Below are positions 6,175 through 13,316 of a stretch of DNA of 47,960 nt, one piece after another. The position numbers were made by a program, and so were the translations under genes. The notes beneath the pieces were generated by a model. That model was not told where the DNA came from, ran no database searches, and saw only the letters and a list, made by a program, of their open reading frames with translations. This stretch comes from JANQHO01 sp965218075 (GTDB lineage: Bacteria > Bacteroidota > Bacteroidia > Flavobacteriales > Schleiferiaceae), in NCBI GenBank assembly GCA_965218075.1, contig CBDCJZ010000002.1:1-47960 (forward strand), written 5' to 3'. Position 1 is the stretch's first letter. Each line of letters begins with the position of its first letter.

Positions 6175-6870
6175 ATGAATACTGAAATAATAGAATATTT
6201 CGAGAAAGCTGAAAAAACCGGAATGATCGATCAGAATGAAGGACATTTCAAGTCCGGGGAACCCTGCTGTGTCGGGGCCCACCTGGCTCACCTGCTCGAA
6301 GATGAAAAATATTTTCAAGTCGGAGAAAAATCTCTCATAAAAAAGATGAAAGAGAAATTTCCTGAATTTAATTTTGGGCATTTAAGTCTGATTGCGAGAT
6401 CAGTTGGGATTGATGTTGCTCTTTTCGGCTCCGGAACCTGGGAAGTAAAGCCGTCGGTTTTATTTCGTCGTCTTGCCGAAATTGAAGAACTGCCGAGTCT
6501 GCAAAAAGCAGATCTGCGGGATGCAGGTCTGGAAAATTCTGATCTCAGAAACGCTGACCTGCGTGGTGCTGACCTGCGGAAAGCTGATCTCAGTGACGCT
6601 GATCTGAGTGGTGCTGATCTCAGTGGTGCAGATCTCAGAGACGCTGACCTGAGTGGTGCTGACCTGAGTGGTGCTGACCTGAGTGGTGCTGATCTCAGAG
6701 TCTCTAATCTGCGGAACGCTGATCTCAGAGACGCTGACCTGCGTGGTGCTAATCTATATAATGCTGATATGGAAGACGCTGATCTCAGAGACGCTGACCT
6801 GCGGAACGCAGACCTGCGTGGTGCTGACCTGAGTGGTTCACTGCTCGATGGTGCCCTTGGCCTCGACTGA
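6175..6870 (+). CDS. Pentapeptide-repeat protein, array paralogue 1
   Basis: 231 residues. Residues 1-110 form a shared, unrecognised domain with the signature 'PCCVGAHLAHLL', a basic stretch ending 'EKFPEFN' and the segment 'SVLFRRLAEIEELPSL'. From about 113 on come roughly 20 A(D/N)LxX pentapeptides (GADLR, DADLS and similar), which build a right-handed quadrilateral beta-helix in known members. The C-terminus is 'GSLLDGALGLD'. Family members such as Qnr and MfpA mimic DNA and act on gyrase; that role here is conjecture. The N-domain variant is the 'FGHLSLIARSVG' type. The ribosome site lies in the repeat copy just upstream. Cytoplasmic, as no signal is present. Confidence 0.88.
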   Translation: MNTEIIEYFEKAEKTGMIDQNEGHFKSGEPCCVGAHLAHLLEDEKYFQVGEKSLIKKMKEKFPEFNFGHLSLIARSVGIDVALFGSGTWEVKPSVLFRRLAEIEELPSLQKADLRDAGLENSDLRNADLRGADLRKADLSDADLSGADLSGADLRDADLSGADLSGADLSGADLRVSNLRNADLRDADLRGANLYNADMEDADLRDADLRNADLRGADLSGSLLDGALGLD

Positions 6871-6935
6871 AGAATATTCCCAGACCAGTGAACCTGGTCT
6901 GGATAATGTTTTTTTAAACAACTAAAGGAGATAAA
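6862..6935 (+). repeat. Array stem-loop repeat, copy 2
   Basis: Same stem as copy 1, loop TGAAC, T7 form of the following tract. Separates pentapeptide paralogue 1 from a gene of unrelated sequence. Confidence 0.9.
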
Positions 6936-7250
6936 ATGATTGACAAAAATTGCATAGTCGAGACCAAAGAAATTAAAACTCTAATAGAGCACAATCCGGA
7001 ATCGCCGGTTTGGGGTGTAGACAGAGAAGATTTAATAAATGTTCTCTTATATGAAAAAAACAAGAAGACCTTAACCGGTTGGGAATTTGTTGCAAATATG
7101 TTGTTTTTGAAAAAGTCAAATTGCGACAATAAAGATGTTGCGCGTAGATGTGCCCTGTTGATGAACGGTTATGATTCTTTTATTTACAGAAATTTTCCAC
7201 ATCTTTATGCGGACAAAAAAGATTGTGAAGGGATAGAAACACTCGACTGA
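6936..7250 (+). CDS. Hypothetical 104-residue protein within the array
   Basis: ATG at 6936, seven bases after the AAGGAG of repeat copy 2. Mixed alpha-helical composition, no pentapeptides, and no shared N-terminal domain with its neighbours. Only its final codons (ending 'CEGIETLD') resemble another array gene, the 87-residue one ('CEGIGTLD'). This shows that unlike open frames occupy equivalent slots between the repeats. I do not recognise the family. Expressed with the array, so probably early. Confidence 0.7.
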   Translation: MIDKNCIVETKEIKTLIEHNPESPVWGVDREDLINVLLYEKNKKTLTGWEFVANMLFLKKSNCDNKDVARRCALLMNGYDSFIYRNFPHLYADKKDCEGIETLD

Positions 7251-7318
7251 AGAATATTCCCAGACCAGTGCACCTGGTCTGGATAATGTTTTTTTAAACA
7301 ACAAAAGGAGATAAAAAA
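7242..7318 (+). repeat. Array stem-loop repeat, copy 3
   Basis: Stem as copy 1, loop TGCAC (one base different from copies 1-2), T7 tract. The ribosome site is followed by six A before the ATG. Confidence 0.9.
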
Positions 7319-7924
7319 ATGAATACTGAAATAATTGCATATTTCGAAAAAGCTGAAAAAACCGGAATGATAGAACAAGACGAAGGATATTTTAAGTCTG
7401 GGAAACCCTGCTGTGTTGGGGCCCACCTGGCTCACCTTCTTGAAGGTGAAAGATATTTTCGAGTTGGAAAAGAATCTCTCATAAGAAAGATGAGGGAGAA
7501 ATTTCCGAAGTTTAATATTTTGGTTTTGGACGAGATTGCCAAAGAAGTTGGGATTGATGTTGCTCTTTTCGGCTCCGGAACCTGGGAAATAAACCCGTCG
7601 GTTTTATTTCGCAGACTTGCCGAGATTGAAGAACTGCCGAGTCTCAGAAACGCTGATCTACATGATGCTGATCTTAGAAACGCTGATCTGCGTGGTGCTG
7701 ACCTGCGTGGTACTAACCTGAGTGGTGCTGATCTCAGAGACGCAGATCTGCGGGATGCTGATCTCAGTGACGCTGATCTGCGGGATGCTGATCTGGAAGA
7801 CGCTGATCTCAGTAAAGCTGATCTGCGTGGTTCTGATCTGCGTGGTGCAGATCTCAGAGACGCTGACCTGAGTAATGCCCAGCGTGAAGGTGCCTGTTTC
7901 GATTGTGCCCTTGGCATCGACTGA
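7319..7924 (+). CDS. Pentapeptide-repeat protein, array paralogue 2
   Basis: 201 residues: the same N-terminal domain, then about 15 pentapeptides and the C-terminal cap 'NAQREGACFDCALGID'. The N-domain carries the second variant segment ('FNILVLDEIAKEVG'), unlike paralogue 1. The cap has Cys and Ile where the others have Gly and Leu, and the stop-codon repeat has one base change (CATCGACTGA), so this copy has begun to diverge. Same presumed role as its paralogues. Confidence 0.88.
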   Translation: MNTEIIAYFEKAEKTGMIEQDEGYFKSGKPCCVGAHLAHLLEGERYFRVGKESLIRKMREKFPKFNILVLDEIAKEVGIDVALFGSGTWEINPSVLFRRLAEIEELPSLRNADLHDADLRNADLRGADLRGTNLSGADLRDADLRDADLSDADLRDADLEDADLSKADLRGSDLRGADLRDADLSNAQREGACFDCALGID

Positions 7925-7992
7925 AAAATATTCCCAGACCAGTGCACCTGGTCTGGATAATGTTTTTTTAAACAACAAAAGGAGATAAAAAA
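7916..7992 (+). repeat. Array stem-loop repeat, copy 4
   Basis: Begins ATCGACTGAAAAAT (two base changes against the others). Stem unchanged, loop TGCAC, T7 tract. Confidence 0.9.
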
Positions 7993-8583
7993 ATGAATAC
8001 TGAAATAATTGCATATTTCGAAAAAGCTGAAAAAACCGGAATGATAGAACAAGACGAAGGATATTTTAAGTCTGGGAAACCCTGCTGTGTTGGGGCCCAC
8101 CTGGCTCACCTTCTCGAAGGTGAAATATCTTTTCGAGTTGGAAAAGAATCTCTCATAAAAAAGATGAGGGAAAAGTTTCCTGAATTTAATTTTGGGCATT
8201 TAAGTCTGATTGCGAGATTAGTTGGAATTGATGTTGCTCTTTTCGGCTCCAGAACCTGGGAAATAAACCCGTCGGTTTTATTTCGCAGACTTGCCGAGAT
8301 TGAAGAACTGCCGAGTCTCAGAAACGCTGATCTGAGTGGTTCTGATCTCAGTGACGCTGATCTCAGAGACGCAGATCTGCGGGATGCTGATCTCAGAGTC
8401 TCTAATCTGCGTGGTGCAGATATCAGAAACGCTGATCTCAGAGACGCTGACCTGCGTGGTTCTGATCTGCGTGGTGCAGATCTCAGAGACGCTGACCTGA
8501 GTGATGCTAATCTGCGTGATGCTGACCTGAGTAATGCCCAGCGTGAAGGTGCCTGTTTCGATGGTGCCCTTGGCCTCGACTGA
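7993..8583 (+). CDS. Pentapeptide-repeat protein, array paralogue 3
   Basis: 196 residues. Its first ~40 codons are nearly identical to paralogue 2, but the middle of the N-domain switches to the 'FGHLSLIARLVG' variant. The pentapeptide region contains the odd units 'RVSNL' and 'GADIR'. A 142-base stretch (8389-8530) is identical to paralogue 5 (9701-9842), evidence of recent exchange or duplication. Cap 'NAQREGACFDGALGLD'. Confidence 0.88.
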   Translation: MNTEIIAYFEKAEKTGMIEQDEGYFKSGKPCCVGAHLAHLLEGEISFRVGKESLIKKMREKFPEFNFGHLSLIARLVGIDVALFGSRTWEINPSVLFRRLAEIEELPSLRNADLSGSDLSDADLRDADLRDADLRVSNLRGADIRNADLRDADLRGSDLRGADLRDADLSDANLRDADLSNAQREGACFDGALGLD

Positions 8584-8648
8584 AGAATATTCCCAGACCA
8601 GTGCACCTGGTCTGGATAATGTTTTTTAAAACAACTAAAGGAGATAAA
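8575..8648 (+). repeat. Array stem-loop repeat, copy 5
   Basis: Stem as copy 1, loop TGCAC. The tract is now GTTTTTTAAAAC (T6A4 instead of T7A3), which keeps the small GTTT/AAAC pairing. Confidence 0.9.
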
Positions 8649-9239
8649 ATGAATACTGAAATAACAGAATATTTCGAGAAAGCTGAAAAAACAGGAATGA
8701 TCGATCAGAATGAAGGATATTTTAAGTCTGGGGAACCCTGCTGTGTCGGGGCCCACCTGGCTCACCTGCTCGAAGGTGAAAGATATTTTCAAGTTGGGAG
8801 AAAATCTCTCATAAGAAAGATGAGAGAGAAATTTCCTGAATTTAATTTTGGGCATTTAAGTCTGATTGCGAGATCAGTTGGGATTGATGTTGCTCTTTTC
8901 GGCACAAGAACATGGGAAATAAAGCCGTCGGTTTTATTTCGCAGACTCGCCGAGATTGAAGAACTGCCGAGTCTGCAGAAAGCAGACCTGCGTGGTGAAA
9001 ATCTGCATGATGCTGATCTCAGAAACGCAGACCTGCGTGGTGCTGATCTCAGAGTCTCTAATCTGCGTGGTGCAGATATCAGAAACGCTGACCTGCGTGG
9101 TGCTAATCTGCGTGGTGCAGATCTCAGAAACGCTGATCTCAGAGACGCTGATCTCAGAAAAGCTGACCTGCGGGATGCTGACCTGAATAATGCCCAGCGG
9201 GAAGGTGCCTGTTTCGATGGTGCCAAAGGCCTCGACTGA
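8649..9239 (+). CDS. Pentapeptide-repeat protein, array paralogue 4
   Basis: 196 residues from the ATG at 8649, just after AAAGGAGATAAA. An in-frame upstream ATG at 8601 would read through the stem-loop repeat and is rejected. N-domain of 'FGHLSLIARSVG' type, then 'LQKADLRGENLHDADL' opening the repeats. About 180 bases (from 8907) are identical to paralogue 5. Cap 'NAQREGACFDGAKGLD'. Confidence 0.88.
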   Translation: MNTEITEYFEKAEKTGMIDQNEGYFKSGEPCCVGAHLAHLLEGERYFQVGRKSLIRKMREKFPEFNFGHLSLIARSVGIDVALFGTRTWEIKPSVLFRRLAEIEELPSLQKADLRGENLHDADLRNADLRGADLRVSNLRGADIRNADLRGANLRGADLRNADLRDADLRKADLRDADLNNAQREGACFDGAKGLD

Positions 9240-9304
9240 AGAATATTCCCAGACCGGTGATCCTGGTTTGGATAATGTTTTTTAAAACAACTAAAGGAGA
9301 CAAA
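9231..9304 (+). repeat. Array stem-loop repeat, copy 6 (wobble variant)
   Basis: Left arm CCAGACCGG, loop TGATC, right arm CTGGTTTGG. The two arm changes against copy 1 both turn Watson-Crick pairs into G-U pairs in plus-strand RNA, so the stem is kept in RNA while the complementary strand would have A-C mismatches. Confidence 0.9.
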
Positions 9305-9895
9305 ATGAACACTAAAGTAATAAAATATTTTGAAAAAGCTGAAAAAACCGGAATGATCGATCAGAATGAAGGAGATTTTAAGTCCGGAAAACCCTGCTGT
9401 GTTGGGGCCCACCTGGCTCACCTTCTTGAAGGTGAAAGATATTTTCGAGTTGGAAAAGAATCTCTCATAAGAAAGATGAGGGAGAAATTTCCGAAGTTTA
9501 ATATTTTGGTTTTGGACAAGATTGCAGAATCAATGGGAATTGATGTTGCTCTTTTCGGCTACAGAACATGGGAAATAAAGCCGTCGGTTTTATTTCGCAG
9601 ACTCGCCGAGATTGAAGAACTGCCGAGTCTGCAGAAAGCAGACCTGCGTGGTGAAAATCTGCATGATGCTGATCTCAGAAACGCAGACCTGCGTGGTGCT
9701 GATCTCAGAGTCTCTAATCTGCGTGGTGCAGATATCAGAAACGCTGATCTCAGAGACGCTGACCTGCGTGGTTCTGATCTGCGTGGTGCAGATCTCAGAG
9801 ACGCTGACCTGAGTGATGCTAATCTGCGTGATGCTGACCTGAATAATGCCCAGCGGGAAGGTGCCTGTTTCGATGGTGCCAAAGGCCTCGACTGA
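9305..9895 (+). CDS. Pentapeptide-repeat protein, array paralogue 5 (chimaera)
   Basis: 196 residues from ATG 9305. N-domain with the 'FNILVLDKIAESMG' variant, as in paralogue 6. The start of the repeats is identical to paralogue 4, then 142 bases (9701-9842) identical to paralogue 3, then the paralogue 4 cap 'NAQREGACFDGAKGLD'. It reads as a patchwork of its neighbours. Confidence 0.88.
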   Translation: MNTKVIKYFEKAEKTGMIDQNEGDFKSGKPCCVGAHLAHLLEGERYFRVGKESLIRKMREKFPKFNILVLDKIAESMGIDVALFGYRTWEIKPSVLFRRLAEIEELPSLQKADLRGENLHDADLRNADLRGADLRVSNLRGADIRNADLRDADLRGSDLRGADLRDADLSDANLRDADLNNAQREGACFDGAKGLD

Positions 9896-9960
9896 AGAAT
9901 ATTCCCAGACCGGTGATCCTGGTTTGGATAATGTTTTTTAAAACAACTAAAGGAGACAAA
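9887..9960 (+). repeat. Array stem-loop repeat, copy 7 (wobble variant)
   Basis: Same sequence as copy 6, including both G-U preserving changes and loop TGATC, so copies 6 and 7 share a recent duplication. Confidence 0.9.
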
Positions 9961-10746
9961 ATGAACACTAAAGTAATAAAATATTTTGAAAAAGCTGAAA
10001 AAACCGGAATGATCGATCAGAATGAAGGATATTTTAAGTCTGGGGAACCCTGCTGTGTTGGGGCCCACCTGGCTCACCTTCTTGAAGGTGAAAGATATTT
10101 TCGAGTTGGAAAAGAATCTCTCATAAGAAAGATGAGGGAGAAATTTCCGAAGTTTAATATTTTGGTTTTGGACAAGATTGCAGAATCAATGGGAATTGAT
10201 GTTGCTCTTTTCGGCTACAGAACATGGGAAGTAAAGCCGTCGGTTTTATTTCGTCGTCTTGCCGAAATTGAAGAACTGCCGAGTCTGCAAAAAGCAGATC
10301 TGCGGGATGCAGGTCTGGAAAATTCTGATCTCAGAAACGCTGACCTGCGTGGTACTAACCTGAGTGGTGCTGATCTATATGATGCTGACCTGCGTGGTGC
10401 TAATCTGCGTGGTACTGACCTGAGTGGTGCAGATATGGAAAACGCAGATCTCAGAAACGCTGACCTGCGTGGTGCTAATCTGCGGGATGCTGATCTGAGT
10501 GGTGCTAATCTGCGTGGTGCTAATCTGCGTGGTGCTGATCTGTGGAGAGCAGACCTGCGGGGTGCTAATCTGGAAGACGCTGACCTGCATGATGCTGACC
10601 TGCGTGGTGCTAATCTGCGTGGTGCTGATCTGTGGAGAGCAGACCTGCGGGGTGCTAATCTGGAAGAAGCTGATCTGAGTGGTGCTGACCTGCGTGGTTC
10701 ACAGCGGGAAGGTGCCCTACTCGATGGTGCCCTTGGCCTCGACTGA
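9961..10746 (+). CDS. Pentapeptide-repeat protein, array paralogue 6
   Basis: 261 residues from ATG 9961. N-domain nearly identical to paralogue 5, but the repeats open 'LQKADLRDAGLENSDLRNADL' as in paralogue 1. The helix is longer, partly by an internal duplication: 67 bases at 10511-10577 recur at 10601-10667, exactly 90 bases or six pentapeptides on. Units 'LWRADLRGANLE' with Trp are distinctive. Cap 'SQREGALLDGALGLD' mixes both cap types. Confidence 0.88.
   Translation: MNTKVIKYFEKAEKTGMIDQNEGYFKSGEPCCVGAHLAHLLEGERYFRVGKESLIRKMREKFPKFNILVLDKIAESMGIDVALFGYRTWEVKPSVLFRRLAEIEELPSLQKADLRDAGLENSDLRNADLRGTNLSGADLYDADLRGANLRGTDLSGADMENADLRNADLRGANLRDADLSGANLRGANLRGADLWRADLRGANLEDADLHDADLRGANLRGADLWRADLRGANLEEADLSGADLRGSQREGALLDGALGLD
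10511..10667 (+). repeat. 90-bp internal duplication in paralogue 6
   Basis: 67 identical bases repeated with a 90-base offset. The offset is a whole number of pentapeptides (six) and keeps the frame and helix register. Confidence 0.85.
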
Positions 10747-10811
10747 AGAATATTCCCAGACCAGTGCACCTGGTCTGGATAATGTTTTTTAAAACAACTA
10801 AAGGAGATAAA
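10738..10811 (+). repeat. Array stem-loop repeat, copy 8
   Basis: Canonical stem, loop TGCAC, T6A4 tract, as copy 5. Confidence 0.9.
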
Positions 10812-11687
10812 ATGAATACTGAAATAACAGAATATTTTAAAAAAGCTGAATCAGAAGGCCTGATTGACCAACGAGAAGGAGATTTTAAGTCTGGGAAACC
10901 CTGCTGTGTTGGGGCCCACCTGGCTCACCTTCTCGAAGATGAAATATCTTTTCAAGTTGGGAGAAAATCTCTCATAAGAAAGATGAGAGAGAAATTTCCT
11001 GAATTTAATTTTGGGCATTTAAGTCTGATTGCGAGATCAGTTGGGATTGATGTTTCTCTTTTCGGCACAAGAACATGGGAAATAAAGCCGTCGGTTTTAT
11101 TTCGCAGACTCGCCGAGATTGAAGAACTGCCGAGTCTGCAAAAAGCAGATCTGCGTGGTGCAGATCTGTGGAACGCTGACCTGCGTGGTGCAGATATGAA
11201 AGAAGCTGATCTGCGTGGTGCAGATCTCAGAGACGCTGATCTGCGTGGTGCAGATCTGTGGAGAGCAAACCTGCGGAACGCAGACCTGCGGAACGCAGAC
11301 CTGCGGAACGCTGACCTGCGTGGTGCTGACCTGCGTGGTGCTCATCTGCGTTGTGCTGATTTAAGAGAAGCTGATCTGAGTGGTGCTGATCTGGAAGACG
11401 CTGATCTCAGACACGCTGATCTAAATGATGCGTCTCTCAGAAACGCTGATCTCAGTGGTGCAGATCTATATGATGCTGACCTGCGTGGTGCTGATCTGCG
11501 TGGTGCTTATCTGGAAGACGCTGACCTGCATGATGCTGACCTGCGGAACGCTAATCTGCGGAACGCTGATCTCAGTAAAGCTGATCTGCGGGATGCTGAT
11601 CTCAGAAACGCAGATCTCAGAAACGCTGACCTGAGTGGTGCCCAGCGTGAAGGTGCCTGTTTCGATGGTGCCCTTGGCCTCGACTGA
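10812..11687 (+). CDS. Pentapeptide-repeat protein, array paralogue 7 (longest)
   Basis: 291 residues from ATG 10812, with about 33 pentapeptides, the longest helix of the set. The N-terminus differs most ('YFKKAESEGLIDQREGDF') while the 'PCCVGAHLAHLL' signature and 'SVLFRRLAEIEELPSL' are kept. Contains Trp/Met units ('LWNADL', 'DMKEADL') and three consecutive RNADL units. Cap 'GAQREGACFDGALGLD'. A helix of this length would be roughly twice that of paralogue 3, so the paralogues offer a size series. Confidence 0.88.
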   Translation: MNTEITEYFKKAESEGLIDQREGDFKSGKPCCVGAHLAHLLEDEISFQVGRKSLIRKMREKFPEFNFGHLSLIARSVGIDVSLFGTRTWEIKPSVLFRRLAEIEELPSLQKADLRGADLWNADLRGADMKEADLRGADLRDADLRGADLWRANLRNADLRNADLRNADLRGADLRGAHLRCADLREADLSGADLEDADLRHADLNDASLRNADLSGADLYDADLRGADLRGAYLEDADLHDADLRNANLRNADLSKADLRDADLRNADLRNADLSGAQREGACFDGALGLD

Positions 11688-11755
11688 AGAATATTCCCAG
11701 ACCAGTGCACCTGGTCTGGATAATGTTTTTTAAAACAACTAAAGGAGATAAAAAA
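11679..11755 (+). repeat. Array stem-loop repeat, copy 9 (last)
   Basis: Canonical stem, loop TGCAC, T6A4 tract, leading into the J-domain gene. No tenth copy follows that gene, so the array ends here. Confidence 0.9.
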
Positions 11756-12247
11756 ATGAATGTAAAAGAAGCGTGTAATTTAATAGGTCTCTCTCTTTCC
11801 AAAGAGAGAAGTTTTGAAGAAGTAAAAAAAGCGTGGAGAGAACAAGCAAAAAAATATCATCCGGATATTTGTGCACAAGGCGATCATATGATGAAGCTGA
11901 TTAACAATGCTTACGCTTTTTTGAAAAAACTCAACTATCCTTTGTTAAAAATAACATTGGAATGCGATAATTCTTTTGAAAAAATCAATAACGCTATTGC
12001 TATGATTATTTCGTTAGAAGGGTTAATAATTGAAGTTTGCGGTTCGTGGGTTTGGGTATCAGGAGACACTAAAAGACATAAAAAAGAACTGAAAGAAGCT
12101 GGATTTAATTATGCCGCAAAGAAAAAAATGTGGTCTCTGTCACCTGAAAAAAAGAGATTTAGAAAAAGACAATGGGGAATGGAAGAAATAAGGGATCGAT
12201 TCGGATCGGAGATTGTAAGAAAAAAGATATTTCAGGAATTAACCTGA
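11756..12247 (+). CDS. J-domain (DnaJ-like) protein
   Basis: 163 residues from the ATG at 11756, after AAAGGAGAT. The J domain occupies about residues 3-63, with the essential His-Pro-Asp at 35-37 ('KKYHPDI') and helix III 'MMKLINNAYAFLKKLN'. J domains recruit and stimulate DnaK. The C-terminal half contains 'IEVCGSWVWVSGDT', 'HKKELKEAGFNYAAKKKMWSL' and a closing 'EIRDRFGSE', an arrangement I know from small J-domain proteins on plasmids and phages whose role is unsettled. It lies in the last slot of the array with the same leader repeat, so it is probably co-expressed with the pentapeptide proteins. It may redirect host DnaK, which is inference. Confidence 0.82.
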   Translation: MNVKEACNLIGLSLSKERSFEEVKKAWREQAKKYHPDICAQGDHMMKLINNAYAFLKKLNYPLLKITLECDNSFEKINNAIAMIISLEGLIIEVCGSWVWVSGDTKRHKKELKEAGFNYAAKKKMWSLSPEKKRFRKRQWGMEEIRDRFGSEIVRKKIFQELT

Positions 12248-12268
12248 AACATTAAAGAAGGAGAAAAA

Positions 12269-12526
12269 ATGAAAACGAGTCAGGAGATGGAAAAAGAAAT
12301 GAATGAAATAATAAACAAACTTTTAAGAAAAAACCAGCATTATGTTGATGATTTTTTCGTTTCGCAGTATGTCGTTCCTACCAAGGAGAACAGAGACCTG
12401 CTCGAACGGAAAAAAGATATAGCTCTGCTGTTCAAGAACTCAATTCAATCTCTGTATGAGCATATCTGTGATCTGGACAGAAGGCTCAAGAGACATGAAG
12501 ATGAGGTTAAACTCCGCGACACTTAA
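12269..12526 (+). CDS. Small alpha-helical hypothetical protein
   Basis: 85 residues with a good ribosome site (AAGGAG, seven bases upstream). Composition and Glu/Lys/Arg heptad-like spacing indicate long helices, probably a coiled coil in the C-terminal half. The gene overlaps the 3' end of the convergent exonuclease gene by 20 bases. No known motif. Confidence 0.65.
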   Translation: MKTSQEMEKEMNEIINKLLRKNQHYVDDFFVSQYVVPTKENRDLLERKKDIALLFKNSIQSLYEHICDLDRRLKRHEDEVKLRDT

Positions 12527-13316
12527 CGATGAACGCTCTAAGAGCGTCGTTGTCAACCTCTCCCAGGGACATATCGGGAACCGGAAAATCTTTAACAAAA
12601 GACAAGTTAACAAGATCGTAAGAATCAGAGAACACTTGTTCTTGTCCTAGCAGTTTGGGCCAGGAGACAGCAGCTTGCGACCAGGCCGTAGTTAATGAAT
12701 CAAGTGTCTTGTATCTGTTAACTATTTTAACGGCCTGCACGGGCCCGATTCCGGGGACTCCAGAGACACCATCGGCGGTATCCCCAGTTAGAGCCTGAAA
12801 AAAATAAAACTGATCGTAGGTAACCCCAAAAGTCTTCTTGACCCAAGAAGAATCTCTTACCTCCCGTGAATTCAACGGATCACGCATTATGACCCCTGGC
12901 CTCAGTAGACCAGCAAAATCTTTGTCTCCGGAAATTATATAAAGCTGGCCCTTCTCTACTACAGAAACCCTGGCAATTAAATCATCAGCTTCATAACCAT
13001 CCTCTTCCCACGACTTAAACCCAAAAAGAGCAGGGACTATCTTTATGTATTTCAATTGATTCAATAGTTCCTCAGGCATCGGTGCCCTGTTTCGCTTGTA
13101 AGTTTCGCTTACTGTTTTCCGCCATGAATTAGATGACTCAAAACAGAAAAGAATTTTGTCGCCTTCTTTTCTCTTGTTCCTGAACGATTTGCAGAATTGT
13201 AGAAAATAATCAACTGCGTTAAACAGAACTCCCGATGAAGATCGCAGAGGATCCTCATCGAGTGACGAATAATATGCTCGAACATATAATGATGCAGAAT
13301 CAACTACTAATACCAT
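12507..13316 (-). CDS. 5'-3' exonuclease / flap endonuclease (Pol I N-domain family)
   Basis: 269 residues, family-typical. Metal-binding acids are visible: Asp6 in 'VVDSAS', Glu/Asp cluster 'EEDGYEADDLIARV' (Asp111, Asp112), 'SGDKDFAGLL' (Asp131, Asp133) and 'TGDTADGVSGVPGIGP' (Asp179, Asp182), the last leading into the helix-hairpin-helix that holds DNA. It removes RNA primers and flaps or degrades duplex from 5' ends. No polymerase domain is attached or nearby. The start overlaps the helicase gene by 17 bases, and it is last in the replication operon. Confidence 0.9.
   Translation of the reverse strand: MVLVVDSASLYVRAYYSSLDEDPLRSSSGVLFNAVDYFLQFCKSFRNKRKEGDKILFCFESSNSWRKTVSETYKRNRAPMPEELLNQLKYIKIVPALFGFKSWEEDGYEADDLIARVSVVEKGQLYIISGDKDFAGLLRPGVIMRDPLNSREVRDSSWVKKTFGVTYDQFYFFQALTGDTADGVSGVPGIGPVQAVKIVNRYKTLDSLTTAWSQAAVSWPKLLGQEQVFSDSYDLVNLSFVKDFPVPDMSLGEVDNDALRAFIVKCRGV
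12525..12551. terminator. Hairpin at the convergent junction
   Basis: AACG...CGTT outside and ACGCTC/GAGCGT inside (loop TAA) form a strong stem right after the stop of the plus-strand 85-residue gene and within the last codons of the opposing exonuclease gene. No T run follows on either strand, so any terminator role would be weak or factor-dependent. Confidence 0.3.

Noticed and set aside
8601..8648. Upstream ATG starts beginning 'MHLVWIMFFKTTKGDK' for several array genes
   Set aside because: They lie inside the stem-loop repeat, upstream of the real ribosome site, and the same sequence also precedes the unrelated J-domain gene.
6500..11660. 15-bp periodic DNA as a minisatellite or CRISPR-like array
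   Set aside because: The period encodes A(D/N)LxX pentapeptides in frame. There are no spacers of constant length.
7432..11710. Long open frames on the minus strand opposite the pentapeptide genes (Arg/Ser/Ala-rich or Thr/Gln/Ile-rich)
   Set aside because: They follow from the 15-base periodicity of the plus-strand repeats, lack ribosome sites and repeat the same five-residue words.
6098..11755. True integron
   Set aside because: No tyrosine integrase anywhere in the window, and the repeats include stop codons and ribosome sites rather than attC-like end boxes.
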